A stretch of 64,000 nucleotides of DNA from Prostheceraeus crozeri (taxonomy: Eukaryota; Platyhelminthes; Polycladida; Euryleptidae), in the NCBI GenBank assembly GCA_907163375.1, contig CAJQUW010008970.1:24807-88806 (forward strand), written 5' to 3'. A program made the position numbers and the translations under genes. The notes below the pieces were generated by a model, which did no database searches, was not told where the DNA came from, and saw nothing but the letters and a program-made list of their open reading frames with translations. Below are positions 1-11,516 of the stretch, piece after piece (position 1 is the first letter of the stretch; each line of letters begins with the position of its first letter).

Positions 1-3000
1 ATGGAGAGGGTTAAGCAGGAGCTGATAGCGTTTATTGATGCAGTGACTATCCAAAGTTCAGGGATGATTCTTCAAAAGATTTTGGGGATGGAAGTTCGTC
101 TGAGCCGTTCTGCCCGTGATCAACGACGTGCAGGATCATTGGTTCCTATTCCTCCATTATTGAAGAAGGTGCGGAGTATTCGCCTGTTTGATTATAGAAC
201 AGTGACGGATGCGAACTATTGTTTTCAAGATGCGGTGTTATATGCATTGGCTCACCAAGATAATGTATATACGGGGACGTGTGTACGTGTGGTGCGACAA
301 TTGCAATTGAATGATCGGTATAAATTGGATTTTTCAGGGATGAGTGATGAGGGTCTTTACCCCCTCAAGGACCTGAAACAATTTGAACAGCGAAACAATA
401 TAGTATTACGGATTTACGTTCATAATGGGAAGGGTTTCAAGGGCACACTTTACGATCATGATTGGGCATGTAATGAGACGACGCGCATTATTCATCTAAT
501 ACTACTGACAGACATTGAAGATGAGGAGCATGTGGGACTCGACTGCCATTTTATACCCATTATTAAATTCCAGAGCTTTATTCATAACTGTTTTGATATG
601 ACACATAGTAAAGGTTATCACCGCTACCTCTCATGTGAACTGTGTTTATCAGTGTTTTCATATGGTGGATATACATCAGCACCAGATCATATTTACCAGG
701 AACGAGATGAGCATCAGAAGACGTGTACAGGTGGGAAAACGCAAGTGGAAATGATGCCAGAAGAGTTTGAGTTAAAATTCAAGGACTTTGGCAAGACAAC
801 ACACCCATTATGTGTTGTTTATGCTGATATAGAAAGTATTATTCATCCCATCACAAAAATTCATACAGCAGCCGTGATTGGTCATTACGTCAAATGGGAT
901 GATTCGTTGGACATGCCGCCAGAGACGGTGGAGCAGCATTGGGGTGAAGACTGTGTAACAACTTTTCTTGATCGGATGGAAGCACTTATCTACCGTGTAC
1001 ATCACGTCATCGATGGGTTGGCTCGTAAGAGAATGGTGATGACAGTAGCAGATCGTCAGGTGTATGCTAATACTCATGAATGTAACATGTGTAAACGTCA
1101 TGTGCGGGAGCAAAAGGAGGATGAAGCGAACAACCATCAGATGATGGAACATACAAAATGTCGTGACCACGATCATTTGACAGGGAAGTTTATACAAGTA
1201 CTGTGTCATGCCTGCAATTTTCGACGACGTCAGGTCCGACGTCATATCCCTATATTTTTTCATAATTGGAAGGGGTATGATAGTCATCAGATTATCTTAC
1301 ATGGCCTGGTGAAACGTGATGAGAATATGTGGTGGATCAGCCCCTGCTACACGAGTGGAGATAAGACGGTGGGTGTGTCAGCAAGCTATAAGGTCTATGG
1401 GAATTATAAGGACAACATTCAATTGCAGTTTCGAGATTCGTTTCAATTTCTGTCAAGTTCCTTACATAAACTGAGTTTAACAGTGGAGCGCCTTCCAGTG
1501 TCGGATCGAATACTAAGTGAGTGTTACCCTACAATGGATCATTCCAATATTCGCAAAGGTGTCTTCCCTTATACATACTTTGATGACTGGTCTAGGTTGG
1601 ATGAAACACGTCTCCCTCCCATTGACAAGTTTTATAATGATTTGGCAGAACAGCCATGTTCGGAGGAAGATTATGCAGTGGCGCATCGAGCTTGGCGTGA
1701 ATTGGGATGTCAGACATTTCGAGACTATGTTAGTTATTATCTCTTGGTCGATGTGACACTGCTAGTGGATATCTTTGAGGATTTTCGGACAAAGATGTTT
1801 GCAGTGTCACATCTAGATCCAGTTCATTATTTTGGGATTCCTGGATTGTCATATTCATTTTTCTTGCTCTATACGAATGTGCGATTGGATCATCTAATGG
1901 AGGCTGAAATGTATAAAATGTTTGAAGATGGTATCAGAGGTGGGATGACTTTTGTCAACAAACATCACGCACAGTATGAGGCAGCCTCGGAAGAGAATGA
2001 TGGAGTGTATACTCATTTGTTTTACATCGACGCTAATAATCTGTATGGGACGGCTATGAGTGCAAAGTTACCCAAGGGGTGTTTTACATGGATTCCTGAC
2101 CGTCAACTGGAATGTATTGATGATGAGTGGATTCTTAACTATGACATTAATGGGTATCAAGGTTGCATTTTTACAGTTGACTTGGAGTATCCAGAAGAGG
2201 TACAGGATCGAAGTATGGATCTTCCATATGCCCCAAACAGTGGTGAGATCAAGGCGGATGAGATGAGTGCGTATATGCATCAGTTGTGGGGGACATTACA
2301 TCAAAAGAAGCCGAAGATGAAAACATCCACCAAGCTCTTCTTAACCCATCATCGGAAAGAGCGGTACACCGTCCATATTGCAGCTCTACAGTATTACGTC
2401 CAGCAGGGGTTACATGTAAGTTATGTACATAAAGGAATAACATTCCACCAAGAGGCGTTTATCCGACCCTATACGGACTATCATACAGCTGAGCGTGCCA
2501 AGAGCACAAATCCAATGGCTCGCAATATGCACAAGTTATGTGTAAATGCATTATTTGGGAAAACAATGGAGGATGTGCGCAAATACGGGAAAACACGGTT
2601 AGTTCGCAAAAAGTCATTATTTATCAAATATACACATCATCCCATGTGTCAAAACTTCTTTGGTATTGGAGATTCAGCTATAGCCGTTCATATCCGACGA
2701 CGTAAAGTGATACTGGACCGTGCTATATATATTGGACAGGCAATACTAGATATCAGCAAGATTCAAATGTACCGCCTCTTAGCTCAGTGGCAGAACAATG
2801 AACATTGTCTCTCGGTAGACTTAATTGGTGGGGATACAGATTCATTTTTTCTTCGTGTAAAGAGCCGAAGCGATCGTGATACAATTCTACGCTCATTCCG
2901 TGATATTCCTAATGTGATAGATCCTGAAGCGCGTGGTGTTTTGGATACGTCCAATTATCCAAAGACGCACCCTCTTTATGATGCCCACAACGCGAATCGT

Positions 3001-3390
3001 CTTGGTTGTTTTAAGGATGAGAGTCTTGGTCGTGAGATTAATGAATTCATTTGTCTTAGCCCAAAACTTTATTCCTATACAATGCGTGATGGTGCACGAG
3101 ACTGTCGTGTAAAAGGTATCAAACAATACAAAAAGCGTGAGCTCTCACACGAGTTGTATAAACAGGTGTATGAAGAGCAAAAGATCCATGCTGTATCCCA
3201 ATTGAATTTAGAATCTACATATCATGTGATGCGCACAAAGCAGCGAAAGAAGGTGGCACTCTCAGGATGGGAAGATAAACGCTATTGGATTTCGGAAAAT
3301 GAAAGCGTCCCATATGGTCATCATCAGATTATAACAGGGGCGATTGTAGATACATTATTAGAAGGTCTTGATGATGATGCAATGCAATGA
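1..3390 (+). CDS. Protein-primed family B DNA polymerase (Polinton PolB)
   Basis: Replicative DNA polymerase, 1,129 residues from the first visible Met. The N-terminal region (about 70-190) precedes a Cys-rich segment near 215-240. A 3'-5' exonuclease domain follows, with Exo I D276-I-E278, Exo II N422-W-K-G-Y-D427 and Exo III Y580-x3-D584, and a CxxC/HDH/CxxC zinc-like insertion at about 360-410. The polymerase domain has motif A D677-A-N-N-L-Y-G, motif B N849-A-L-F-G-K and motif C D945-T-D947-S. This is the order found in protein-primed PolB of Polintons and adintoviruses. No frameshift or stop is visible, so it is potentially functional. The Met sits on the first base of the window, so the true start could lie upstream. 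It is followed 70 bp later by the TBP-like gene on the same strand. Confidence 0.96.
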   Translation: MERVKQELIAFIDAVTIQSSGMILQKILGMEVRLSRSARDQRRAGSLVPIPPLLKKVRSIRLFDYRTVTDANYCFQDAVLYALAHQDNVYTGTCVRVVRQLQLNDRYKLDFSGMSDEGLYPLKDLKQFEQRNNIVLRIYVHNGKGFKGTLYDHDWACNETTRIIHLILLTDIEDEEHVGLDCHFIPIIKFQSFIHNCFDMTHSKGYHRYLSCELCLSVFSYGGYTSAPDHIYQERDEHQKTCTGGKTQVEMMPEEFELKFKDFGKTTHPLCVVYADIESIIHPITKIHTAAVIGHYVKWDDSLDMPPETVEQHWGEDCVTTFLDRMEALIYRVHHVIDGLARKRMVMTVADRQVYANTHECNMCKRHVREQKEDEANNHQMMEHTKCRDHDHLTGKFIQVLCHACNFRRRQVRRHIPIFFHNWKGYDSHQIILHGLVKRDENMWWISPCYTSGDKTVGVSASYKVYGNYKDNIQLQFRDSFQFLSSSLHKLSLTVERLPVSDRILSECYPTMDHSNIRKGVFPYTYFDDWSRLDETRLPPIDKFYNDLAEQPCSEEDYAVAHRAWRELGCQTFRDYVSYYLLVDVTLLVDIFEDFRTKMFAVSHLDPVHYFGIPGLSYSFFLLYTNVRLDHLMEAEMYKMFEDGIRGGMTFVNKHHAQYEAASEENDGVYTHLFYIDANNLYGTAMSAKLPKGCFTWIPDRQLECIDDEWILNYDINGYQGCIFTVDLEYPEEVQDRSMDLPYAPNSGEIKADEMSAYMHQLWGTLHQKKPKMKTSTKLFLTHHRKERYTVHIAALQYYVQQGLHVSYVHKGITFHQEAFIRPYTDYHTAERAKSTNPMARNMHKLCVNALFGKTMEDVRKYGKTRLVRKKSLFIKYTHHPMCQNFFGIGDSAIAVHIRRRKVILDRAIYIGQAILDISKIQMYRLLAQWQNNEHCLSVDLIGGDTDSFFLRVKSRSDRDTILRSFRDIPNVIDPEARGVLDTSNYPKTHPLYDAHNANRLGCFKDESLGREINEFICLSPKLYSYTMRDGARDCRVKGIKQYKKRELSHELYKQVYEEQKIHAVSQLNLESTYHVMRTKQRKKVALSGWEDKRYWISENESVPYGHHQIITGAIVDTLLEGLDDDAMQ

Positions 3391-3428
3391 TAACCCTCTC
3401 CACCAATGAAAGGTGTTGGTCATTTGAT

Positions 3429-3434
3429 TATAAG
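3429..3434 (+). promoter_or_regulatory. TATAAG box before the TBP-like gene
   Basis: GATTATAAGGG lies about 30 bp upstream of the ATG at 3,461, in the short gap after the polymerase stop. The same GATTATAAG core recurs before the minus-strand genes starting at 24,937 and 25,148. Position and sequence fit a TATA element; function is inferred. Confidence 0.5.
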
Positions 3435-3460
3435 GGTGGACAATCTAGGTGAGTGGTTAA

Positions 3461-3988
3461 ATGACATCAAAGCTGTGTAATCGTATGGTGGAGATACGTG
3501 CCTCCAGTGACCTACCCTTGGAAGTGATTTATCCAGTGTTGTGTCACCGGGGGTGGTGTCTTCGATTCCGTCAAGCCAAACCTAAACGCATTTACATCAA
3601 ATGGTGGAATACAATCCCTCTTCAACTCTTTCCACGTGGGTGTATACAAGTGATGGGATTGCATGAGATTAGTGTGTATGACAAAGTGTGTGAAAGTCTG
3701 GAGACATTACTAACCAAAGAATGTCACTTACCTGTGACATTAAGTGCACCGGTGGTGAAATCATGTACAGTATTATGTAACTGGAAACGGTATAGAACAT
3801 CAATCCCTTTCCATCATTTGGCCTCGTCAGCCAATGTGATGAATGAGCATGAACTTTTCCCTGGAACATTGGTCCGTCACAATCACCATCACTGTTCATT
3901 GTTTGTGAATGGTAAGGCCATTGTAACGGGTGCTTGCTCTATTGAGGAAGCAGAATCTGTCTTATGGACTATTTTAAATACATTATGA
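3461..3988 (+). CDS. TATA-binding-protein-like (TBP-like) protein
   Basis: A 175-residue protein that I read as a two-repeat TBP fold. In the second half, the block ELFPG (131-135) followed by FVNGKAIVTGA (148-158) and a helix-like EEAESVLWTIL matches the characteristic end of a TBP repeat: E-x-E-L-F-P-G, then a hydrophobic strand, x-G-K-x-V-x-T-G-A, then a helix. Residues 98-121 look like the start of that repeat. The first half is more divergent, with FPRGCIQVMGLHE (57-69) in the equivalent strand-turn position. Its length is close to the conserved TBP core of about 180. It is transcribed after the polymerase and converges with the protease gene 28 bp away. It probably directs transcription from viral promoters, which is inference. 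Confidence in the fold comes mainly from the C-terminal repeat. Confidence 0.72.
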   Translation: MTSKLCNRMVEIRASSDLPLEVIYPVLCHRGWCLRFRQAKPKRIYIKWWNTIPLQLFPRGCIQVMGLHEISVYDKVCESLETLLTKECHLPVTLSAPVVKSCTVLCNWKRYRTSIPFHHLASSANVMNEHELFPGTLVRHNHHHCSLFVNGKAIVTGACSIEEAESVLWTILNTL

Positions 3989-4015
3989 GAAAGAACAAGT
4001 GTTTTTGTTACATAT

Positions 4016-4633
4016 CTATTTATTGGAGAGAATGGTAGATACAAGTGTTTTCATATATTTAGCAATGAAACGATCATTATGGGATAGGACAGGGTTAGTG
4101 CCTTGGGTAGGTGGAACATGATAAAATGGGGTTAGTGTCTGGGAAAGGGAAGGGAAATGGGGACGATAATTAAGATAATAGAGACAGTAACCACCACAGT
4201 AAGCTTTTGAGCCTTGAATACATGTATGTAGACGTTTGAGAGGATAGGGTCGTTTTTGTAACCATGAAACTAGATGAGGGTATTGATGAATAGGTTGACC
4301 GTATGAATCAAAGAATTCACAAAGTTGATGTTCCATATCTTGATAATATGCGAGCCAATGTTCGCCTGTTTTATGACGTGGGTCTGAATTGACAATGCAG
4401 CTGTAGGAAGTGGTGGTGTCTGTAGGAGCTTCATTCGCAGCAAACACACCTTTGAAGGGGATGTGGGAGGGTTGGAGGAAGAGTGGGGCCATAGATTGAC
4501 AACTGCATTGTAGGAGACACATGAGACTATCGGTATCATCATCGCAACAACATTGGAGCATATACTGTTGTTGGACATGATCCAACGATTTCATGACTGA
4601 GGTCAATTGGTTTGAGGAGAGCCATTCCACCAT
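4016..4633 (-). CDS. Adenain-like cysteine protease (Ulp1/C5 fold), virion maturation
   Basis: A 205-residue papain-like protease of the adenovirus-proteinase/Ulp1 clan that cleaves capsid and core precursors during virion maturation. The catalytic set is readable: H92 in GEHW, D109 in FFDSYGQ, Q140 (oxyanion) and C146 in YCGGYC. The order H-D-Q-C and the CGxxC signature fit Polinton and adintovirus proteases. The N-terminal about 75 residues are Cys- and Gln-rich and unassigned. The gene lies directly downstream of the capsid gene (13 bp gap). Its probable promoter, CTAAGTTC, overlaps the capsid stop codon. Likely substrates are the basic protein at 6,144-6,830 and the RGG mini-proteins at 25 kb. 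Confidence 0.9.
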   Translation of the reverse strand: MVEWLSSNQLTSVMKSLDHVQQQYMLQCCCDDDTDSLMCLLQCSCQSMAPLFLQPSHIPFKGVFAANEAPTDTTTSYSCIVNSDPRHKTGEHWLAYYQDMEHQLCEFFDSYGQPIHQYPHLVSWLQKRPYPLKRLHTCIQGSKAYCGGYCLYYLNYRPHFPSLSQTLTPFYHVPPTQGTNPVLSHNDRFIAKYMKTLVSTILSNK

Positions 4634-4646
4634 GATGGATAGGAAC

Positions 4647-6025
4647 TTAGACAGATGGGGTTACGTAGTCGCTGGAGATGACAGAGGTATTCGGTCTGAT
4701 GACAAAGCATTCATCCACAAGTGAAAAAATGATGAGATCCAATGCAGTGGTCAAAGGGGTTTGAAATTTAATTTCTAGGGAAAAGTTTAAGTCCCCACGT
4801 GTTCTTTGTTGTTGTCCAATGCGATGATCATGGGTGATATCAAAGGGGATGAGATAGAAATAGTCTTTAAATGTGTCCAGATCAATATTACAGGAGGAAT
4901 TTTTACCATAGATATTCATGGCACGATTGAATTGGGTATAGACTTCACGGAGATGTTTACATTCAATACTCCCACCTGTGATGGTGACACCATTCGATTT
5001 GAGGGTGAGGGAGGATAGTTTATGTCGTTGAAAGATGAGTTTTCGTTTTTCAAAGGTGAGCCAACTATTACTCGGACTAAACCAAAAAATAATAGCTTCG
5101 GTTGGATATTAATAGCGAAATTGTAGACATCCTTCTTCTGCCACCCATCACTCAAATTAATGCGTTGAACAACAATACCATTGTACTTGTAAGCGATATT
5201 TTCCTTTGCTCGACGGGTGGCAACCGCTTTTTGAATGGAATCCATGGGTTGGAGCATGGGCATGTGTAATTTAAAGGAATGAAAAAAGAGTCGGTAATTG
5301 GTAGTGGGGGTGATTGCACCAAAATCACGGAACATGTACTGGGGTTGATTCACTTGAAATTCTACATCCAAAGTGGTACCAGGAGGGAGTGCTTTCTCCT
5401 GTTGAAAGAGATTGCAATGAATGGGGAAATCATATTGACGTCGATATTTCTGTTTACGCCACAATTTAATCTCCTGTTGATTAATTAAATTATTAGCATC
5501 ATCAAATTTTTGTGTTGTTTCCTTCAAAGACCCATTCGCTGCAAAAGCGCCGGGGAGGGTGCGGACGAGAGAGGTGGTGGGGGTATAAAACCCTTGTGTC
5601 ACCAAATGAGTCCCTTTAGCCGTAGCATCATATTGTAACATGTTGATGAGGTAGGCCTTGAGATAATAGAGATCATTACCCCCTTCTACAACTTGTTCAT
5701 TGATGGTAATTTTAACATCTCGAAACATACTGTGGGCTGAATTATTAATGAGAATGACACTCGCTGTATCAACTGTAGTGTTCCAGGTGGCAGCGGCAGA
5801 ATCATAGGATTGAATGGAGACGTCTACCGTGCAGTAGGCATTGGCAACATCCATCCAATAGAGATCAGAGGGTTTCAATGAGAAATGGATGGTATCACAT
5901 GCATCCAAAGCATTGATTGGAGCCACCAAATTGACAAAGGTGGAACGACTGGAGACGTCCACTCCATCCTTTTCAAAGACGTCATATCGAGCATCTAAAT
6001 GTGTTGGGCATGTGGCTGTCGTCAT
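4647..6025 (-). CDS. Major capsid protein (double jelly-roll type), one frame break
   Basis: The main shell protein. The first 330 or so residues are in one frame, starting at the ATG at 6,025. The remainder, to the stop at 4,647, is in the -1 frame. The switch falls at a six-A run (5,084-5,089 on the plus strand), as if one base of that run were missing. Readable conserved blocks include a DLYWMDVANAYCTVDVSI-like strand segment near 50, the VILINNSAHSMFRDVKITIN segment near 90-110 and the FPIHCNLFQQEKALPPG segment near 200. These match the Polinton capsid family seen widely in invertebrate genomes. After the switch, a SLEIKF strand ends the protein. A TTTTAAGTAATT late-type motif lies 30-40 bp upstream. 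Either a pseudogene, a programmed frameshift or an assembly error; the heptamer is not a standard slippery site. Confidence 0.82.
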
Positions 6026-6054
6026 GGTGATGAGAAAAGGGTGGGGTGGGGAAT

Positions 6055-6060
6055 TACTTA
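6055..6060 (-). promoter_or_regulatory. Late-type TAAGTA motif, capsid gene
   Basis: Read on the minus strand as TTTTAAGTAATT, about 30-36 bp before the capsid ATG at 6,025. It is one of at least eight identical TAAGTA cores placed just upstream of minus-strand genes in this element. Confidence 0.6.
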
Positions 6061-6143
6061 AAATAAACGTTGACCTCCTCCGGTGAGTCTACGATAATAG
6101 GGTAGGAAATGTGTAGCACTATAACGGGTGCTGGATGCAGCGC

Positions 6144-6830
6144 TTAAGGGGGCGGTGGAATGGACACGACGCCGTTTGGCGCTGGGGTAGCTTCCACCTC
6201 TTCCAAAGGTCGTTTCCGTGTGGTGCGAGAGAGGAGAGCTGCAGGTGCTTTACGAATGGCTTCTCCCACCTCCTTCTGTCCTTTACGAAGGGCCTGTGCC
6301 ACACCCTTCTGTCCAGTATGAACCAATTGGCGACCAGAGGCTGCAGCAGCCTGTTTGAGCGTCTTCGTACCTTTCTTCACCCCACGCCGCACCCCACGCC
6401 GCACCCCTCGCTTCAATTGAGTCTTCAACCCACTCAAAGCACGACTGAGAAGGCCTGGACGCCCTGTAGGGGCACGCTTCACATGGGCACTCCCTGTAGG
6501 GGCACGCCTTGGAGGGGCACGCTTCGCAGAGGTATGTCTTTTCAGGGCACGCTTCGCAGAGGTATGTCTTTTCGGGGCATGCTTCATACGGGTATGGCCC
6601 CGGGTTCGAATCCGTGGGATCCGCGGCATTCGAATCCCAGGCATACGAAACCCTCCCGTCTGCTCCCCTTCCGTCTGCTCCCCTTCCGTCTGCTCCCCTC
6701 CCCCTGATCCAAGGATATTGGCACTCGGGACGATGGAGGGGCCACCACCAATCAATTGGACACCTCCAGGGCGAGTACGGTCAAAGATATAGGTGGATGA
6801 ACCCACCTGACGGTTAAAAAGATGTGCCAT
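6144..6830 (-). CDS. Basic pVI/core-like virion protein with adenain-type cleavage sites
   Basis: A 228-residue, strongly basic protein just upstream of the capsid gene. The N-terminal 50 residues are uncharged to hydrophobic and contain LIGG-G (about 26-30) and ILGS-G (about 39-43). Both fit the known adenovirus-protease consensus ([MIL]xGG-x and [MIL]xGx-G), so the N-terminus is probably removed by the protease at 4,016. Short repeats follow (EGEQT three times; KRHTSAKRA/KRAPTG units), then a Lys/Arg-rich region with GVRRGVRRGVKKG. This resembles the adenovirus pVI/pVII/pX type of capsid-lytic or DNA-condensing precursor. The exact equivalence is uncertain because such proteins diverge fast. 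Late motif GTTTAAGTAACT lies 29 bp upstream. Confidence 0.7.
   Translation of the reverse strand: MAHLFNRQVGSSTYIFDRTRPGGVQLIGGGPSIVPSANILGSGGGEQTEGEQTEGEQTGGFRMPGIRMPRIPRIRTRGHTRMKHAPKRHTSAKRALKRHTSAKRAPPRRAPTGSAHVKRAPTGRPGLLSRALSGLKTQLKRGVRRGVRRGVKKGTKTLKQAAAASGRQLVHTGQKGVAQALRKGQKEVGEAIRKAPAALLSRTTRKRPLEEVEATPAPNGVVSIPPPP
6480..6580. repeat. Imperfect tandem repeat coding for KRAPTG/KRHTSAKRA units
   Basis: Units of about 27-36 bp such as GGGGCACGCTTCGCAGAGGTATG recur in tandem. They produce the basic repeats in the overlapping virion protein gene. Confidence 0.6.
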
Positions 6831-6857
6831 GAATGAGAGTGTGAGTTCATGATGAGT

Positions 6858-6863
6858 TACTTA
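6858..6863 (-). promoter_or_regulatory. Late-type TAAGTA motif, basic virion protein gene
   Basis: GTTTAAGTAACT on the minus strand, about 30 bp before the ATG at 6,830. Same sequence and spacing as the motif before the capsid gene. Confidence 0.6.
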
Positions 6864-6889
6864 AACACGTCGACGACGTAACTGAAGTT

Positions 6890-8481
6890 TCACATAGGTC
6901 CGTCCTCCTTGAAGGGGATAGGGCGTCCATCATCAGAGCAGAGTTGAAAATGAAGACGGTTCATGTTATGTAAAGCAACAGGGAGATAGTCTATATGATT
7001 GAATTCATGATGAATGGGTGCTCCAAATGGGAGATTGCGATAGGGAATGACTCGCATTAAATTGGTTTTTGATCCCCCTACATAAATGGGGTTGGTTATG
7101 TTAGAGTAGAGGAGTAGATTGTAAATGTAGGCGTGCATGTTGACAGGGACGGGAGCATGTAAGCTCCGATCTACACGAGGTTGATGAAGACCGAGAATAT
7201 CCATGAGTAAGGGGTCCAGTTCCAGGGAATAGCCTTGAGCCACATGAATGGTGACAAAGGTAGAATCTCCTATTTTTTGAGTCATGAATTTGATATGAGG
7301 GGAGGTGGTAGAATTGAGGGTATAGAAGAGGGAGGGAATATCATAAATACCCTGCTGTAATTTAAAATGACGTACATTCCCACCTGTCCGAACGTCAATG
7401 AGGGCTTGAGGTTCCTCTATAGGTTCCTCTTGTGATCCCACTTCCTCTTCCTGGTAAGCATTAACAATGTCATGGAGGAGAGAGGGATCTACATCCGATC
7501 GAAGAGTAATTGGGGGTGGATAGCTCAGATCCACATCTTTACGGGTATGACATTGGTTGAGGAGGACATAACAATCAAAGGTTTTATTCTTCCATTTACC
7601 ACGATTGATTTCCACTTTAGCATCTGAATTATTTCGCGCTGTAGCGGTGGCGGGGCTGAGAGCTAATGTTCCTTTATCTTCTTTGGAAGAGTAGGTGACT
7701 CCTGAATAACCAAACAAATCTACACTGGTGGAGGTATCAGGTGCAAGCATAAGATCGGTATGAATATCTGTATTGACGAGAAGAGAGTGGGGGTTAGTAT
7801 CATATTTTTGGAAGCGATTGAGTAAATATGTCCCTGCTTTGGTAGCACGTTGTTCCACTTCAAAATTGTTCATGTCGAAGGCGTCTGATAATTTGGGTAA
7901 ATAAATGCCCAGGATTTGTGAACTAGCGGTTAGGGAACGCATGGTAATCTTTCCTTGACGTTTCATAAATTTATTATAGGTTTCAAACATCCCCTGCTTT
8001 ACACGCAAATCTACATACCGTGGATGAACATTAGCGGTGGGGATGTGAAAATAATAATCTGTGTGTACACCACTTCCATCATGATTATAATCCTCATTGA
8101 AATAAAGTTCCCCATTGTTTAAATCTCCACCATTAGTGATCATTTGAGGGAGACCGTATGTGGTTAATTGGGTACACAGTTGAATAAATTGTTCACGGAG
8201 TGTTCCAGCCGTGAGACGGATCTTGACAATGCGTGTACGATACAGGGGAATTGGGGTGATATTGTACTCATGTGCTTGAAAAGTGTTTTTCACACAGGGA
8301 TGGTAAAAGGCGCGATGACGACGTAGAGGGAAAGGTGGAGGGGTGGGTACTGACTTTTTATCAAAGGCTTGGGCAAGTGTGCGTTGCTCATTCAACTCTG
8401 GCCAATTGTTTTTAGAATTGTAACGGTTGGGATATTCAAAATTCATTCCAACTATAGTAAGGGTTTTAAACTCCTTATCCT

Positions 8482-8494
<13 letters not shown>
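6890..8494 (-). CDS. Large virion protein, C-terminal Polinton fibre/penton-type domain
   Basis: A 534-residue protein that I assign to the virion surface set. The C-terminal 160 residues contain the sequence pattern of Polinton minor structural proteins: a G-I-Y-D-I-P-S-L strand near 380, a hydrophobic strand, then [25 protein letters not shown], ending in a D-D-G-R-P-I-P-F turn. The 265-residue protein at 10,719 shows the same pattern. The N-terminal 350 residues match nothing I recognise. The ATG at 8,494 overlaps the end of the collagen gene by 13 bp in the -1 frame, so it may really be the C-terminal part of one protein with that gene. Function (attachment or vertex protein) is inferred. 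Confidence 0.6.
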
Positions 8495-10650
<2,156 letters not shown>

Positions 10651-10718
10651 TATTGTATTCACAAACTCCTATATCCCATTACCTAAAGAGAAAGAACAAG
10701 AATTTATCAAAATGATGT

Positions 10719-11516
10719 TTATTGATCAGGTCGTGGGCGAAAATGAAGTTTTAAATAAGAACGTCCAAATTTCATGGGAATGTAATCCCCATCATCTCCA
10801 CGAATTTGAACTTCAATTTGATCAATCACTTTACTACTGAGGGGGTAGTAATCCACCGATGGAATGTCAATGGCAATCATTTCACCAAAATGGGATTTGC
10901 GTTCAATTGGAACCATTTTTAATACACGTGCTTCAGTATCTCCAATGGAGGTTGCTGCCACAATATTACAGTAGATGATGATATTGTAGGTATTGGGGAC
11001 AATGTCTATGGGGTAAGTGGTTTGATAATGGGAATGTGGACCGAAATAAGTACGTGATAAATTCAATTTGTACCCTAAACATTGTCCAAAATCAATATAG
11101 GTGTTTCGTCCTGTGTGAATGGAAAAGAAATGTTCATCTGTTAAACGTAATGTAATGTCAGTCCATTCCGTTAAGAATAATTGGATGTGATTAATTAATC
11201 CCGTAATGCTATATGCACCTTTAGGAATGGTTATGGTTTGAAATGGGGTGTAAAAGTTCATTCCTTCTGCACGCACAATACTATCATCCAAGGGTTTCAT
11301 ATCTGCACGATACATATGTAACAGAGGGCGGGTATTAAAATCCATTTGTAGACGCACCTTTTTCAACGTTTTCTTATCACGCGGACGAATGCGTAAAATG
11401 CTACCCTCTGTCAAATAGTACATGTTCCGCTGATAGGAATGTAGACCATGGGTAAGACACCCTTTGATACCCAAAGCGTTCACTCCATCTTGAGAATACC
11501 ACCCTATTGCTTCCAA
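10719..11516 (-). CDS. Polinton minor structural protein C-terminal domain (possibly fused to upstream gene)
   Basis: A 265-residue open frame with the clearest copy of the Polinton fibre/penton signature. It has an I-T-I-P-K-G-A-Y-S-I-T-G-L-I strand-helix near 107-120, then NIIIYCNIV, IGDTEARVLKMVPIE, and a C-terminal D-D-G-D-Y-I-P-M-K-F-G-R-S turn with a final LKLHFR strand. No ATG lies at its beginning: the frame opens upstream and the first usable Met is about 32 codons in, past conserved-looking sequence. The 928-residue gene upstream stops inside it (overlap 11,504-11,516) and the two are related by a -1 shift at an A5-C4-T3 run. I think it is the C-terminal part of that protein, but separate translation cannot be excluded. 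Confidence 0.6.
   Translation of the reverse strand: MEAIGWYSQDGVNALGIKGCLTHGLHSYQRNMYYLTEGSILRIRPRDKKTLKKVRLQMDFNTRPLLHMYRADMKPLDDSIVRAEGMNFYTPFQTITIPKGAYSITGLINHIQLFLTEWTDITLRLTDEHFFSIHTGRNTYIDFGQCLGYKLNLSRTYFGPHSHYQTTYPIDIVPNTYNIIIYCNIVAATSIGDTEARVLKMVPIERKSHFGEMIAIDIPSVDYYPLSSKVIDQIEVQIRGDDGDYIPMKFGRSYLKLHFRPRPDQ

Noticed and set aside
5080-5095. Programmed -1 frameshift in the capsid gene
   Set aside because: The in-frame context (TTA TTT TTT GGT) is not a standard X-XXY-YYZ heptamer and no clear downstream pseudoknot was seen; a missing base is simpler.
6135-6817. Open frames opposite the basic virion protein
   Set aside because: Shadows of the GC-rich repetitive basic gene; the minus-strand protein has cleavage motifs and a late promoter.
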